Of a DNA stretch of 64,000 nt, positions 42,857-51,155 are shown in pieces; the stretch's first letter is position 1, and every line of letters begins with the position of its first letter. The stretch is from Yeosuana sp043876835 (lineage in GTDB: Bacteria; Bacteroidota; Bacteroidia; Flavobacteriales; Flavobacteriaceae), in contig NZ_JBAWJZ010000011.1 in the NCBI RefSeq assembly GCF_043876835.1, forward strand, positions 42,570 through 106,569, read 5' to 3'. Made by a program: the position numbers and the translations under genes. Under the pieces are notes generated by a model, which saw only the letters and a list, made by a program, of their open reading frames with translations, did no database searches and was not told the origin of the DNA.

Positions 42857-44137
42857 ATGGAAAAAAAAGATCAAATTCAAGCTTTAGTAACTGATTGGCT
42901 AACAAACAATCGCTGGAAAAACATTGTAAGACCTTACACTGCTGAAGAAGTAGTTAAACTTAGAGGCTCATATACTATAGAGCATTCTATTGCTAGATTA
43001 GGAGCAGAAAAACTTTGGAAAAAATTAAATTCTCAAGATTTTGTTGCTGGACTTGGGGCTCTTACTGGCAATCAAGCTGTCCAAGAAGTTGAAGCAGGTT
43101 TAGAGTCAATTTATCTTAGCGGTTGGCAAGTTGCTGCAGATGCAAATTTATCAGGTCATATGTATCCAGATCAATCTTTGTATCCTGTCAATAGTGTTCC
43201 GCAAGTTGTAAAGCGTATTAATAATGCTTTGTTACGTGCAGATCAAATTCAAACAGTTAATGGGACTAATGACAAAAAAGATTATTTAGTACCTATAATA
43301 GCTGATGCAGAAGCAGGATTTGGTGGTAACCTAAATGTGTTTGAATTGATGAAATCGATGATTGAAAGTGGAGCTTCAGCAGTACATTTTGAGGATCAAT
43401 TGAGTTCCGCAAAAAAATGCGGGCATTTAGGAGGCAAAGTGTTAGTGCCTACTCAAGAAGCTATAAATAAATTAATTGCAGCACGTTTAGCGGCAGATGT
43501 TTTGAATGTACCGACACTGATTATTGCCAGAACCGATGCGGATGCTGCAAATTTATTAACTAGTGATATAGATGAAAGAGATAAAAAATTTATTAAAAGT
43601 GAAACAAGAACATCGGAAGGTTTTTTTCATGTTAGAAATGGTATAGAACAAGGTATTGACAGAGGATTGAGTTATGCGCCTTATTCAGATTTATTATGGC
43701 TGGAAACTTCAAACCCTGATTTAGCTCAAGCTAAACAGTTTTCTGATGCAATTCATGCTAAATTCCCAGGAAAATTATTAGCTTATAATTGTTCTCCTTC
43801 ATTTAATTGGGCTGCTAAATTAAGTGTAAAGGAAATGGAAACTTTTAGAGAGGATTTAGCAAAAATGGGATATAAATATCAATTTATCACTTTAGCTGGT
43901 TTTCATGCCTTAAATACAAGTATGTTTGAACTTTCTAAAGCATACAGAGAAAGGGGAATGGCTGGTTATTCTGAATTGCAAGAAAGAGAATTTAAACTTC
44001 AAGAACATGGTTTTAAAGCTGTTAAGCACCAAAGTTTTGTTGGCACTTCTTATTTCGATGAAATTCAAAATATTGTCACAGCCGGAACAACCAGTACTGC
44101 TGCCATGAAAAATAGTACGGAAATTGCACAGTTTTAA
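42857..44137 (+). CDS. aceA: isocitrate lyase
   Basis: Cleaves isocitrate to succinate and glyoxylate, first step of the glyoxylate shunt. 426 residues, normal length. The catalytic Cys motif is KKCGHLGGKV; IADAEAGFGG holds the Mg2+ site; NCSPSFNW is the third substrate-binding segment. Second gene of the aceB-aceA unit. Confidence 0.98.
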   Translation: MEKKDQIQALVTDWLTNNRWKNIVRPYTAEEVVKLRGSYTIEHSIARLGAEKLWKKLNSQDFVAGLGALTGNQAVQEVEAGLESIYLSGWQVAADANLSGHMYPDQSLYPVNSVPQVVKRINNALLRADQIQTVNGTNDKKDYLVPIIADAEAGFGGNLNVFELMKSMIESGASAVHFEDQLSSAKKCGHLGGKVLVPTQEAINKLIAARLAADVLNVPTLIIARTDADAANLLTSDIDERDKKFIKSETRTSEGFFHVRNGIEQGIDRGLSYAPYSDLLWLETSNPDLAQAKQFSDAIHAKFPGKLLAYNCSPSFNWAAKLSVKEMETFREDLAKMGYKYQFITLAGFHALNTSMFELSKAYRERGMAGYSELQEREFKLQEHGFKAVKHQSFVGTSYFDEIQNIVTAGTTSTAAMKNSTEIAQF

Positions 44138-44152
44138 TTTTTAATGAAACAT

Positions 44153-44174
44153 AAAACCCAAGAGATTGGGTTTT
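44153..44174 (+). terminator. terminator of the aceB-aceA operon
   Basis: AAAACCCA-AGAGAT-TGGGTTTT just after the aceA stop, followed by an AT-rich tail. Confidence 0.8.
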
Positions 44175-44209
44175 ATTATTAATTTAAATATTACATGGAA
44201 ATATATTCC

Positions 44210-44240
44210 TTGGAAAATAAAAAATATTGTTGTACATTTG
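44210..44240 (+). promoter_or_regulatory. promoter of the FMN-reductase/GNAT/MarR/pirin operon
   Basis: TTG at 44210-44212, 20-base spacer, TACATTTG at 44233-44240. Transcription should start near 44246, 13 bases before the first ATG. Confidence 0.75.
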
Positions 44241-44243
44241 TAC
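44232..44243. promoter_or_regulatory. inverted repeat on the -7 box, candidate MarR operator
   Basis: GTACA-TT-TGTAC has perfect 5-base arms and exactly covers the -7 element. The third gene of the operon encodes a MarR regulator, so autorepression through this dyad is plausible. Confidence 0.45.
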
Positions 44244-44258
44244 TCTAATAATTAAAGA

Positions 44259-44789
44259 ATGAAAAAAATTATAGCCTTTGCAGGTTCAAATAGTAAACAG
44301 TCAATCAATAAAGAATTAGTAAAATATGCTTCAAGTTTATTGAAAAATATAAATGTTGAAATATTAGATTTAAATGATTTTGAATTACCAATATATGGGT
44401 TAGATTATGAAAAGGACTATGGTATTCCAGAAAATGCACATAAATTTTTAGAACGTATAAAATTATCTGATGGTATTATTCTTTCATTAGCTGAACATAA
44501 TGGAGCATATACAACGGCATTCAAAAATTTATTTGATTGGATGACTAGAATAGAAGGTAAAACTTTTTTTAATAAACCAATGTTGTTAATGGGAACATCT
44601 CCAGGAGGTAGAGGTGGAGCATCAGTATTAGAAATTGCACAGAAAAGGTTTCCTTATCATGATGCAAATATCGTTGAAGTATTTTCATTACCTTTTTTCG
44701 GGAATAATTTTGCTGACGGAAAAATTGTCGATGAAGACTTTAATGTTCAATTAAAAAATTCTATTCAACAATTTCAAAATAACTTATGA
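44259..44789 (+). CDS. NADPH-dependent FMN reductase-family flavoprotein
   Basis: 176-residue flavodoxin-fold reductase. FMN phosphate loop AGSNSKQSINKEL (residues 7-19), the LAEHNGAYTTAFKNLFDWM segment that stacks on the flavin, and TSPGGRGGA are visible. Cytoplasmic; probably reduces flavins or quinone-like compounds with NAD(P)H. First gene of a four-gene operon with GNAT (overlap ATGA), MarR and pirin, a group that suggests response to redox-active or electrophilic compounds. Confidence 0.9.
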   Translation: MKKIIAFAGSNSKQSINKELVKYASSLLKNINVEILDLNDFELPIYGLDYEKDYGIPENAHKFLERIKLSDGIILSLAEHNGAYTTAFKNLFDWMTRIEGKTFFNKPMLLMGTSPGGRGGASVLEIAQKRFPYHDANIVEVFSLPFFGNNFADGKIVDEDFNVQLKNSIQQFQNNL

Positions 44790-45076
44790 AAATGGAAATT
44801 AAACAAGAAGAAAACGGACATAAAGGCAAATTTTTTGTTATGCTTAATGACAATCAAGAAGCAGTAATGACCTATGTTTATGCTGGAAAAAACATAATTA
44901 TTGAGCATACAGAAGTTCATGAAGTTTTTAAAGGGCAAGGTGTTGGATACAAACTTGTTGAAGCTGCCGTTGACTTTGTTAGAGAAAAAGATATAAAAAT
45001 AAAACCTCTTTGTCCATTTGCATTCGCCGTTTTTAAAAAGAAAGGTGAACAATATGCCGATGTATTATTTAAATAA
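44786..45076 (+). CDS. small GNAT-like acetyltransferase (YjdJ type)
   Basis: 96-residue minimal GNAT domain. The acetyl-CoA-binding loop reads HEVFKGQGVGYKLVE (R/Q-x-x-G-x-G/A), and the C-terminal CPFAFAVFKK carries the usual Cys-Pro. Such small proteins often have unknown acceptors. Overlaps the preceding gene by ATGA and lies 8 bases before the marR gene. Confidence 0.87.
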   Translation: MKMEIKQEENGHKGKFFVMLNDNQEAVMTYVYAGKNIIIEHTEVHEVFKGQGVGYKLVEAAVDFVREKDIKIKPLCPFAFAVFKKKGEQYADVLFK

Positions 45077-45084
45077 TTAATAAA

Positions 45085-45522
45085 ATGGGAGATCTATCAA
45101 AAGACATTAATTCAACATTTGCTAATAATAGAATTAAAGCATTGTTAAACATATTATACACAGCCAGTTGGATTTCTAGTAGTCAAAATGAATTTTTTAA
45201 GCCCTATGGTATTTCACCACAGCAATACAATATTTTAAGGATATTAAATGGAGCTAATGAACCACTAAATGTTCAAATTATAAAGGACAGAATGATTGAG
45301 CGTTCACCTAATGCCACTAGGTTAATGGATAAATTATGTGCAAAAAAATATATTGATCGTTTACCATGTGATCATGACAGGCGTGTGGTAAAAATATCCA
45401 TAACCACACAAGGGAAAGGCCTTTTAAAATCGATACCAAATAATTTAAATAAAGAATTATTAAAAAATTTAAACGAACAAGAAGCAGAACAGTTAAGTAA
45501 TTTGCTTGATAAAATGAGATAA
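45085..45522 (+). CDS. MarR family transcriptional regulator
   Basis: 145 residues with the winged helix-turn-helix: PQQYNILRILNGANEPLNVQIIKDRMIERSPNATRLMDKL, split here as PQQYNILRILNG plus IKDRMIERSPNATRLMDKL, followed by the wing DHDRRVVKISIT. A Cys at residue 95 or so (LPCDHD) could sense oxidation, which is an inference. Likely represses its own operon through the dyad at 44232-44243. Confidence 0.92.
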   Translation: MGDLSKDINSTFANNRIKALLNILYTASWISSSQNEFFKPYGISPQQYNILRILNGANEPLNVQIIKDRMIERSPNATRLMDKLCAKKYIDRLPCDHDRRVVKISITTQGKGLLKSIPNNLNKELLKNLNEQEAEQLSNLLDKMR

Positions 45523-45546
45523 TTAAATTAAAGAAAGGAATAAAAA

Positions 45547-46269
45547 ATGAAAACAATAACCCATAAAGCCGATAGTAGAGGATTTGCTAATCATGGATGG
45601 TTGCAAGCTAACCATTCATTTAGTTTTGCAGGTTTTTACAATCCAGATAAAGTACATTTCGGAGCATTACGTGTATTAAATGATGATATAGTTGCACCAA
45701 AAATGGGATTTGGAACGCATCCACACGATAATATGGAAATTATTACAATACTTCTTAAAGGTGTTTTAAAACATAAAGACAACATGGGTGATGAATGGAT
45801 TCCTGTATTACCTGGTGAAGTACAAGTAATGAGTGCTGGAACTGGTGTGCAACATTCAGAAATTAATGGTTCAAATGAAGAGCACTTAAGTCTGTTTCAA
45901 ATTTGGGTATTTCCAGATGAACAAAATGTTAAACCGCGTTACGATCAAAAAAAGTTTGATGTAAATGAAAGAAAAAACAAACTTCAAACCTTAGTAACAT
46001 CTTTTAAAGATGCTCATGAAGAAAGTTTGAAAATTCATCAAAATGCTGTAATTTCAAGAATTGACTTAGATAGAACTAGTGAGTTTGAATATAAACTTAA
46101 AAGTAAAAATCATGGTGTATATATAATGAACATTAATGGTAAAGTATTGATTGATAATCAGGTATTGGAAAGCCGTGATGCCATTGGTGTTTCAGAAACC
46201 GATACTTTTAAAATTAGTGTAGAGGAAGATTCTAGTTTATTGTTCATTGAAGTGCCAATGATTTTTTGA
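45547..46269 (+). CDS. pirin family bicupin protein
   Basis: 240 residues. The N-terminal cupin has the metal site GTHPHDNMEI (HxH) and GTGVQHSEING (H and E), as in YhaK/pirin proteins, some of which degrade quercetin. Last gene of the operon, 24 bases after marR, followed by a strong terminator. Confidence 0.93.
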   Translation: MKTITHKADSRGFANHGWLQANHSFSFAGFYNPDKVHFGALRVLNDDIVAPKMGFGTHPHDNMEIITILLKGVLKHKDNMGDEWIPVLPGEVQVMSAGTGVQHSEINGSNEEHLSLFQIWVFPDEQNVKPRYDQKKFDVNERKNKLQTLVTSFKDAHEESLKIHQNAVISRIDLDRTSEFEYKLKSKNHGVYIMNINGKVLIDNQVLESRDAIGVSETDTFKISVEEDSSLLFIEVPMIF

Positions 46270-46293
46270 CAATATTTTAAATACCTTATAAAA

Positions 46294-46319
46294 AGCATCC
46301 TAAACAAGGATGCTTTTTT
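46294..46319 (+). terminator. rho-independent terminator after the pirin gene
   Basis: AGCATCCT-AAACA-AGGATGCT followed by a run of T (46315-46319). Confidence 0.88.
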
Positions 46320-46350
46320 ATTTAAAAATACGATATTTGTCTTTCAATTT

Positions 46351-46442
46351 GCGCAAAGGATTGTAGCGTTATCTTTTTAATTTACTTAAAAATTAAAAGA
46401 TTTAGTGAAAAGCCTGACCATGCTCTAAGCATGGATGCGCCC
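46351..46442 (+). ncRNA. structured leader element upstream of the CAL67264-ettA unit
   Basis: Between the pirin terminator and the ATG at 46460. The ends pair as GCGCA (46351-46355) with TGCGC (46436-46440). Inside, AAAGGAT pairs with ATCTTTT, while the same T-rich strand (46372-46383) can instead pair with the stretch ending AAAAGA at 46400. A clear hairpin CCATGC-TCTAA-GCATGG is at 46418-46434, preceded by GAAAAGCCTGA. The text resembles an intergenic element I recall from other Flavobacteriaceae, possibly related to the Flavo-1 RNA motif, but that is memory and unchecked. Confidence 0.45.
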
Positions 46443-46459
46443 TAAAGAAATGATTAATT

Positions 46460-46642
46460 ATGGCAATGAATAAAAATACAGTATTGGCTTGGGCCACAAC
46501 AATTATGATTATAGTAGGATTAATTTTAATCGCACTGGGAGCTTTTAGATATGATGATGTTGCAGGATGGGGTTTTGCTGCCGTAGGTATAGGTTTTTTT
46601 GCAATAGCTTGGGTTTTTAATGCTTTAAAAGGTAGAGTATAA
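46460..46642 (+). CDS. CAL67264 family small membrane protein
   Basis: 60 residues with two hydrophobic helices (about residues 8-27 and 33-55) joined by FRYDDVAGWGF. Matches, from memory, a conserved flavobacterial family named CAL67264 that has no known function. The stop and the ettA start share bases as TAATG, so translation is coupled. The pairing suggests a link to ribosome or energy status, which is inference. Confidence 0.85.
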   Translation: MAMNKNTVLAWATTIMIIVGLILIALGAFRYDDVAGWGFAAVGIGFFAIAWVFNALKGRV

Positions 46643-48333
46643 TGAGTGACGATAAGAAAGTTATCTTTTCAATGTCTGGGTTAACCAAGACATTTCAAGG
46701 TGCTAATACACCAGTTTTAAAAAATATTTACTTAAGTTTTTTTTATGGTGCTAAAATTGGAATTTTAGGATTAAATGGCTCTGGTAAATCTACTTTACTT
46801 AAAATAATAGCAGGAGTAGAAAAGAATTTTCAAGGAGATGTAACGTTTCTTCAAGATTATTCGGTTGGCTATTTAGAACAAGAGCCAAAGCTAGATGAAA
46901 GTAAAACAGTTATTGAAATTGTTAGAGAAGGAGCCGCAGAAACAGTTGCCATTCTTGATGAATACAACAAAATAAACGATATGTTTGGTTTAGAGGAAGT
47001 ATATTCTGATCCTGATAAAATGGATAAGCTAATGAACCGACAAGCTGAACTTCAAGATAAAATTGATGCATCAAATGCTTGGGAACTTGACACCAAACTC
47101 GAAATCGCGATGGATGCTCTTAGAACGCCAGATGGCGATAAAAAAATAAGCATATTATCTGGAGGAGAACGAAGACGAGTAGCTTTATGTAGATTGCTTT
47201 TACAAGAACCTGATGTACTATTATTAGACGAGCCAACAAACCACCTAGATGCAGAATCTGTACATTGGTTAGAAAATCATTTGGCACAATATAAAGGTAC
47301 AGTAATTGCTGTAACCCACGATAGATACTTTTTAGATAATGTTGCAGGTTGGATTTTAGAGTTAGATAGAGGAGAAGGTATCCCTTGGAAAGGAAACTAT
47401 TCATCTTGGTTAGATCAAAAATCTAAACGTTTAGCTCAAGAAAGCAAAACAGCATCTAAGCGTCAAAAAACATTGGAGCGTGAGTTAGAATGGGTTAGAC
47501 AAGGAGCAAAAGGTAGGCAGACCAAGCAAAAAGCACGTTTAAATAATTATGATAAGTTATTGAGTCAAGACCAAAAACAACTTGATGAAAAACTTGAAAT
47601 TTATATCCCTAATGGACCTCGATTAGGAACTAATGTTATAGAAGCTATTGGCGTAAGTAAAGGTTTTGAAGATAAGCTATTATATGAAAATTTAAACTTT
47701 AAATTACCACAAGCAGGTATTGTTGGAGTTATTGGTCCAAATGGTGCTGGTAAAACGACTATTTTCAGAATGATTATGGGAGAGGAAACCCCAGATAAAG
47801 GAGAATTTATAGTTGGAGAAACAGCAAAAATCGCATATGTAGATCAGGCTCACTCAAATATTGATCCAGAAAAGACTATTTGGCAAAACTTTAGTGATGA
47901 GCAAGAACTTGTTTTAATGGGTGGAAGGGAAGTTAATTCCAGAGCTTATTTAAGTAGATTTAATTTTTCTGGTGGTGAGCAGAATAAGAAAGTTAAATTG
48001 TTATCAGGTGGAGAACGTAATAGGTTACATTTGGCTATGACACTTAAAGAAGAAGGTAACGTACTACTTTTAGATGAGCCTACTAACGACCTTGATGTAA
48101 ATACTTTACGTGCATTAGAAGAAGGTTTAGAAAACTTTGCTGGATGTGCAGTTGTAATTAGTCACGATAGATGGTTTTTGGATAGAATTTGTACTCACAT
48201 TTTGGCTTTTGAAGGAGATTCGCAAGTGTATTTCTTTGAAGGAAGTTTTAGTGAATATGAAGAAAATAAAAAGAAACGTCTTGGGGGTGATTTAATGCCG
48301 AAAAGAATTAAGTATAAAAAGTTAGTACGGTAA
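46642..48333 (+). CDS. ettA: energy-dependent translational throttle protein EttA (ABC-F)
   Basis: Cytoplasmic ABC-F ATPase of 563 residues that binds the ribosomal E site and gates entry into elongation according to ATP/ADP. Two ABC domains: Walker A GLNGSGKST and GPNGAGKTT, signatures LSGGERRRVALCR and LSGGERNRLHLA, Walker B LLLDEPTNHLD and LLLDEPTNDLD. The linker with the arm region and WVRQGAKGRQTKQKARL is typical of EttA rather than Uup. No membrane domain. Coupled to the CAL67264 gene. Confidence 0.95.
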   Translation: MSDDKKVIFSMSGLTKTFQGANTPVLKNIYLSFFYGAKIGILGLNGSGKSTLLKIIAGVEKNFQGDVTFLQDYSVGYLEQEPKLDESKTVIEIVREGAAETVAILDEYNKINDMFGLEEVYSDPDKMDKLMNRQAELQDKIDASNAWELDTKLEIAMDALRTPDGDKKISILSGGERRRVALCRLLLQEPDVLLLDEPTNHLDAESVHWLENHLAQYKGTVIAVTHDRYFLDNVAGWILELDRGEGIPWKGNYSSWLDQKSKRLAQESKTASKRQKTLERELEWVRQGAKGRQTKQKARLNNYDKLLSQDQKQLDEKLEIYIPNGPRLGTNVIEAIGVSKGFEDKLLYENLNFKLPQAGIVGVIGPNGAGKTTIFRMIMGEETPDKGEFIVGETAKIAYVDQAHSNIDPEKTIWQNFSDEQELVLMGGREVNSRAYLSRFNFSGGEQNKKVKLLSGGERNRLHLAMTLKEEGNVLLLDEPTNDLDVNTLRALEEGLENFAGCAVVISHDRWFLDRICTHILAFEGDSQVYFFEGSFSEYEENKKKRLGGDLMPKRIKYKKLVR

Positions 48334-48350
48334 TAACGAACTTATTAAAA

Positions 48351-48380
48351 CATAAAAGCCTGCAAATGCAGGCCTTTATG
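48351..48380. terminator. terminator after ettA
   Basis: GCCTGCA-AA-TGCAGGC flanked by CATAAA and TTTATG, which extend the stem. A/T runs on both sides allow use by the convergent small-gene operon as well. Confidence 0.83.
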
Positions 48381-48394
48381 TTTTAATGTCTTTA

Positions 48395-48571
48395 TTATTC
48401 ATAAATACTTCCAGAACCTAATTTGTAATTATCCAGTTCCAGATTCATTATAAAATCTTTATTGATGTTAAATCTTTGAATTTCTTTTTCATATTGTCTC
48501 GCTAAAACAATTCTACGGTACAATAATTCAATAAAAAATGTCGCAATAAAAGTTAACACTAATGTTGTCAT
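48395..48571 (-). CDS. small single-helix membrane protein of unknown function
   Basis: About 58 residues from the ATG at 48571, or 61 from a TTG at 48580. The TTG lies 11 bases after GGAGG, which is rare in this AT-rich window but also encodes Gly-Gly of the upstream gene. One N-terminal helix (TLVLTFIATFFIELLY) is followed by a charged tail RRIVLARQYEKEIQRF. Four-base gap after the 79-codon gene upstream. Not recognised. Confidence 0.6.
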   Translation of the reverse strand: MTTLVLTFIATFFIELLYRRIVLARQYEKEIQRFNINKDFIMNLELDNYKLGSGSIYE

Positions 48572-48583
48572 ATTTATCAATTT

Positions 48584-48823
48584 TTAATTACCTCCGTACA
48601 TATGACCTTCGGTAAAATCTTTATAATCTTCCTCTTTTTTGGCTAATTCTTCACTTATCCTATCAAGACGTTCATTTTCTTTTTTAAGTTTATATGATTT
48701 CCTTATTCCTAAAAGCAATAGTATTAAAAAAAAACCCACAACAATTATTAAAACTGTTACAATGTCACTTTGTTCAATAACTGTAAATGTTGATAAAATA
48801 TGTGGAGTATTATTAGTTATCAT
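48584..48823 (-). CDS. small membrane protein with C-terminal coiled coil, unknown function
   Basis: 79 residues. A helix at about residues 22-42 (VTVLIIVVGFFLILLLLG) is followed by a highly charged helix (KLKKENERLDRISEELAKKEEDYKD) and ends GHMYGGN. First gene of a two-gene unit. Not recognised; similar small proteins often accompany membrane complexes, but no partner is visible here. Confidence 0.65.
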   Translation of the reverse strand: MITNNTPHILSTFTVIEQSDIVTVLIIVVGFFLILLLLGIRKSYKLKKENERLDRISEELAKKEEDYKDFTEGHMYGGN

Positions 48824-48962
48824 TTTAATGATGATTGGTTTTAATAGTATTTCAAATATAATATTTTTTATTTACTAAATGATTAAATAATATATTTATA
48901 GATATTATCTTACTTTGCAAAAATTTAAAATGCTTGCTTAAATTTTCATTGAAATGGCTTAA

Positions 48963-48970
48963 TAACTTTG
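48963..48970 (+). promoter_or_regulatory. -7 box of the nudK promoter
   Basis: TAACTTTG followed by C, a full match to TAnnTTTG, 13 bases before the ATG. No well-spaced TTG. Confidence 0.5.
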
Positions 48971-48983
48971 CAGAAAAACCTAA

Positions 48984-49577
48984 ATGATTATGAACGGAAT
49001 TAAAGTTAAAAATCTTAAAACACAACTGCTTTCTAAACAGTATTACACATTAAACATGTTAACTTTTGATTATATGATGAGTAATGGAGAATGGGTAACA
49101 CAAATTAGGGAATGTTATGATAGAGGAGATGGTGCAGGAATACTTTTATATAATACGAAAAAGCAAACAGTAATTTTAACTAGGCAGTTTAGAATGCCAA
49201 CATACATGAATGATAATGCTAGTGGCATGCTGATTGAAATTTGCGCAGGTATGCTTGGTAAAGATAATCCTGAGACTTGCATAATAAGAGAAACTGAAGA
49301 AGAAGTAGGGTATAGGTTAAAAAGTGTGAAAAAAATTTATGAAGCTTATTCTTCGCCAGGAGTTATGACAGAAAAAATGCATTTTTTTATTGGTGAATAT
49401 ACAGATAACATGAAAGTAAATGCAGGTGGAGGTTTAGAAAGCGAGCATGAAGATATTGAAGTTTTGGAAATACCATTTAAAGAAGCTATTGAAATGTTAA
49501 ATACAGGAGAAATTGAAGATACCAGAACAATTGTCTTGTTGCAATATGCACAAATACATAAGCTGTTAGAGTATTAA
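48984..49577 (+). CDS. nudK: Nudix hydrolase, NudK/AdpP type
   Basis: Hydrolyses a sugar nucleotide such as GDP-mannose or ADP-ribose to the monophosphates. 197 residues. The Nudix box is complete: G-x5-E-x7-REUxEExGU as GMLGKDNPETCIIRETEEEVGY in two parts (GMLGKDNPE, RETEEEVGY). The family-specific LIEICAGML and the N-terminal beta dimerisation region fit NudK. Two ATGs (48984, 48990) are possible starts. The stop lies inside the convergent GNAT gene, an overlap of 12 bases. Confidence 0.9.
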   Translation: MIMNGIKVKNLKTQLLSKQYYTLNMLTFDYMMSNGEWVTQIRECYDRGDGAGILLYNTKKQTVILTRQFRMPTYMNDNASGMLIEICAGMLGKDNPETCIIRETEEEVGYRLKSVKKIYEAYSSPGVMTEKMHFFIGEYTDNMKVNAGGGLESEHEDIEVLEIPFKEAIEMLNTGEIEDTRTIVLLQYAQIHKLLEY

Positions 49578-50030
49578 TTTCATTTTAATATCACAACGTT
49601 TATATGGACAATTCTCTTCAACAGCTACTTCTGTAAACCCAAATTTTCTATAAATATAAATGGCATTTGCAAGCTTTCTATTTGAGTAAAGTATAAGAGA
49701 ATTTAATTTATTATTTTTAGAAAAATCAATACAATGTTGCATGAGTTTCTGTCCGATTTTTAAACCCCTGTTTTTTGGTGAAACAGCCATTTTTGTAAGC
49801 TCAAAAACGGATGCGTTTTGAGTTGGCATTAAAGCAACTGTACCAATGATTTCATCATCTACTTCAGCAAAGAAAATATACCCGCCTTTGTCTATAATAT
49901 ATTTTAAGGGATTGCTAAGAACCTCTTTGTCATAAGGTTCTACATAAAAGAAGGTTTTAAGCCATTCGACATTAAGATTATAAAAATGTTCTGAATATTC
50001 TGGTTTGAAATTTAAAATATTAATTAGCAT
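49566..50030 (-). CDS. GNAT family N-acetyltransferase
   Basis: 154 residues with the GNAT core: IIGTVALMP, ELTKMAVSPKNRGLKIGQKLMQ (acetyl-CoA loop RGLKIGQ) and the C-terminal YRKFGFTEV. Substrate unknown. Its start overlaps the end of hutG by 11 bases, so the two are translated together. Confidence 0.9.
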   Translation of the reverse strand: MLINILNFKPEYSEHFYNLNVEWLKTFFYVEPYDKEVLSNPLKYIIDKGGYIFFAEVDDEIIGTVALMPTQNASVFELTKMAVSPKNRGLKIGQKLMQHCIDFSKNNKLNSLILYSNRKLANAIYIYRKFGFTEVAVEENCPYKRCDIKMKLIL

Positions 50031-51039
50031 TTGCTTTTATAAAATCTGTAATTAAATAAGTGACTAGTTTACCAATTTGTTTTTCGTTTTCTGGTGTTGC
50101 AATAGCTTCACATATATGTAAATAACAAGCATTCCCATGTTTTCCAAAAAAGTCAACAAATGCTCTTGTCTTATTAACATTAAATCCACTTGGAGTCATG
50201 GCGCTACTAGAGATATTTTCAATAGCATCACAATCTATCTCTATTCCAAAAGGTTTTGTAGAAACATGATCTAAAGCTCTGTTCAATTCGTCTTTAAATT
50301 TTAACTCCTTTCTTATTTCAACGGCTTCAAATGTATTGTACTCAACAGATTTTATTTTTTTAAATGATTTAAATATACTGTCTGAAGTATAATTTTCATG
50401 CACACCAAAAACAAAGTAATTTTTAAGAAAACCTTCAGCATACGCATAAGAAAATCCATTGCCACTATGGCGCCCTTCTTCAGGTCTAAAATCAGTATGA
50501 GCATCAAAATTTACTGCATTTATTCTAGTTCCAAAAGCTAACGAACTTCCTTTAATATTTCCATAGGCATTATTATGTCCGCCCCCTATTATTATTGGCT
50601 TTTTTCCAGCTGAAACTATTTGCTCGATGATATGAGTTACATAAGTGTCTATTTTTTTTACGATTTTCCTCGCTTTTAAAATATCTTTTTTGTTGGATTG
50701 ATCAAGTGTTGAAACCTTCAACATTTCAGGGGTAAAATCAAGATGTCCTAATATTAAAACCTTATCGGCTTTAGTAAATTCATTATTTTGAATATTTATT
50801 AAAAATTTTATTACAGCATTCCAAGTATTATAAGTACCTGATAATCCGTAATTTGCAAATACACCTACATCTTCAGGCAAACCAATAATAACATATGTGA
50901 CATCCAAATTTTCAAGTTGTTCGTATATGTTAGAAATGGAAGCTACCATGGCAACATGTTCTCCAAATTTGGATTCTCCAGTGCGCTTGTTTAGTAATTT
51001 ATTTAGTTCAGAATTATTAAATAAAACTAGTTTATCCAT
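50020..51039 (-). CDS. hutG: formimidoylglutamase (arginase superfamily)
   Basis: Last step of histidine degradation: N-formimidoylglutamate to glutamate and formamide. 339 residues. Manganese-site motifs of the arginase fold: GGGHNNAYG, NFDAHTDFRPEEGRHSGN and GIEIDCDAIENISSSAMTPSG. The protein could be another ureohydrolase, but hutI nearby (about 1.1 kb downstream on the same strand sense) favours HutG. hutH and hutU are not in the window. Confidence 0.83.
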   Translation of the reverse strand: MDKLVLFNNSELNKLLNKRTGESKFGEHVAMVASISNIYEQLENLDVTYVIIGLPEDVGVFANYGLSGTYNTWNAVIKFLINIQNNEFTKADKVLILGHLDFTPEMLKVSTLDQSNKKDILKARKIVKKIDTYVTHIIEQIVSAGKKPIIIGGGHNNAYGNIKGSSLAFGTRINAVNFDAHTDFRPEEGRHSGNGFSYAYAEGFLKNYFVFGVHENYTSDSIFKSFKKIKSVEYNTFEAVEIRKELKFKDELNRALDHVSTKPFGIEIDCDAIENISSSAMTPSGFNVNKTRAFVDFFGKHGNACYLHICEAIATPENEKQIGKLVTYLITDFIKANAN

Positions 51040-51155
51040 CGAGTGATTAAATTTTTTGAATAATTAAAAGTACATTTTTATTTATTCACAACATTAAAAA
51101 AAACAAGTATAATATTAAGAATTAAACTCTAAAAACAAATTAAAAACAAGTAATT

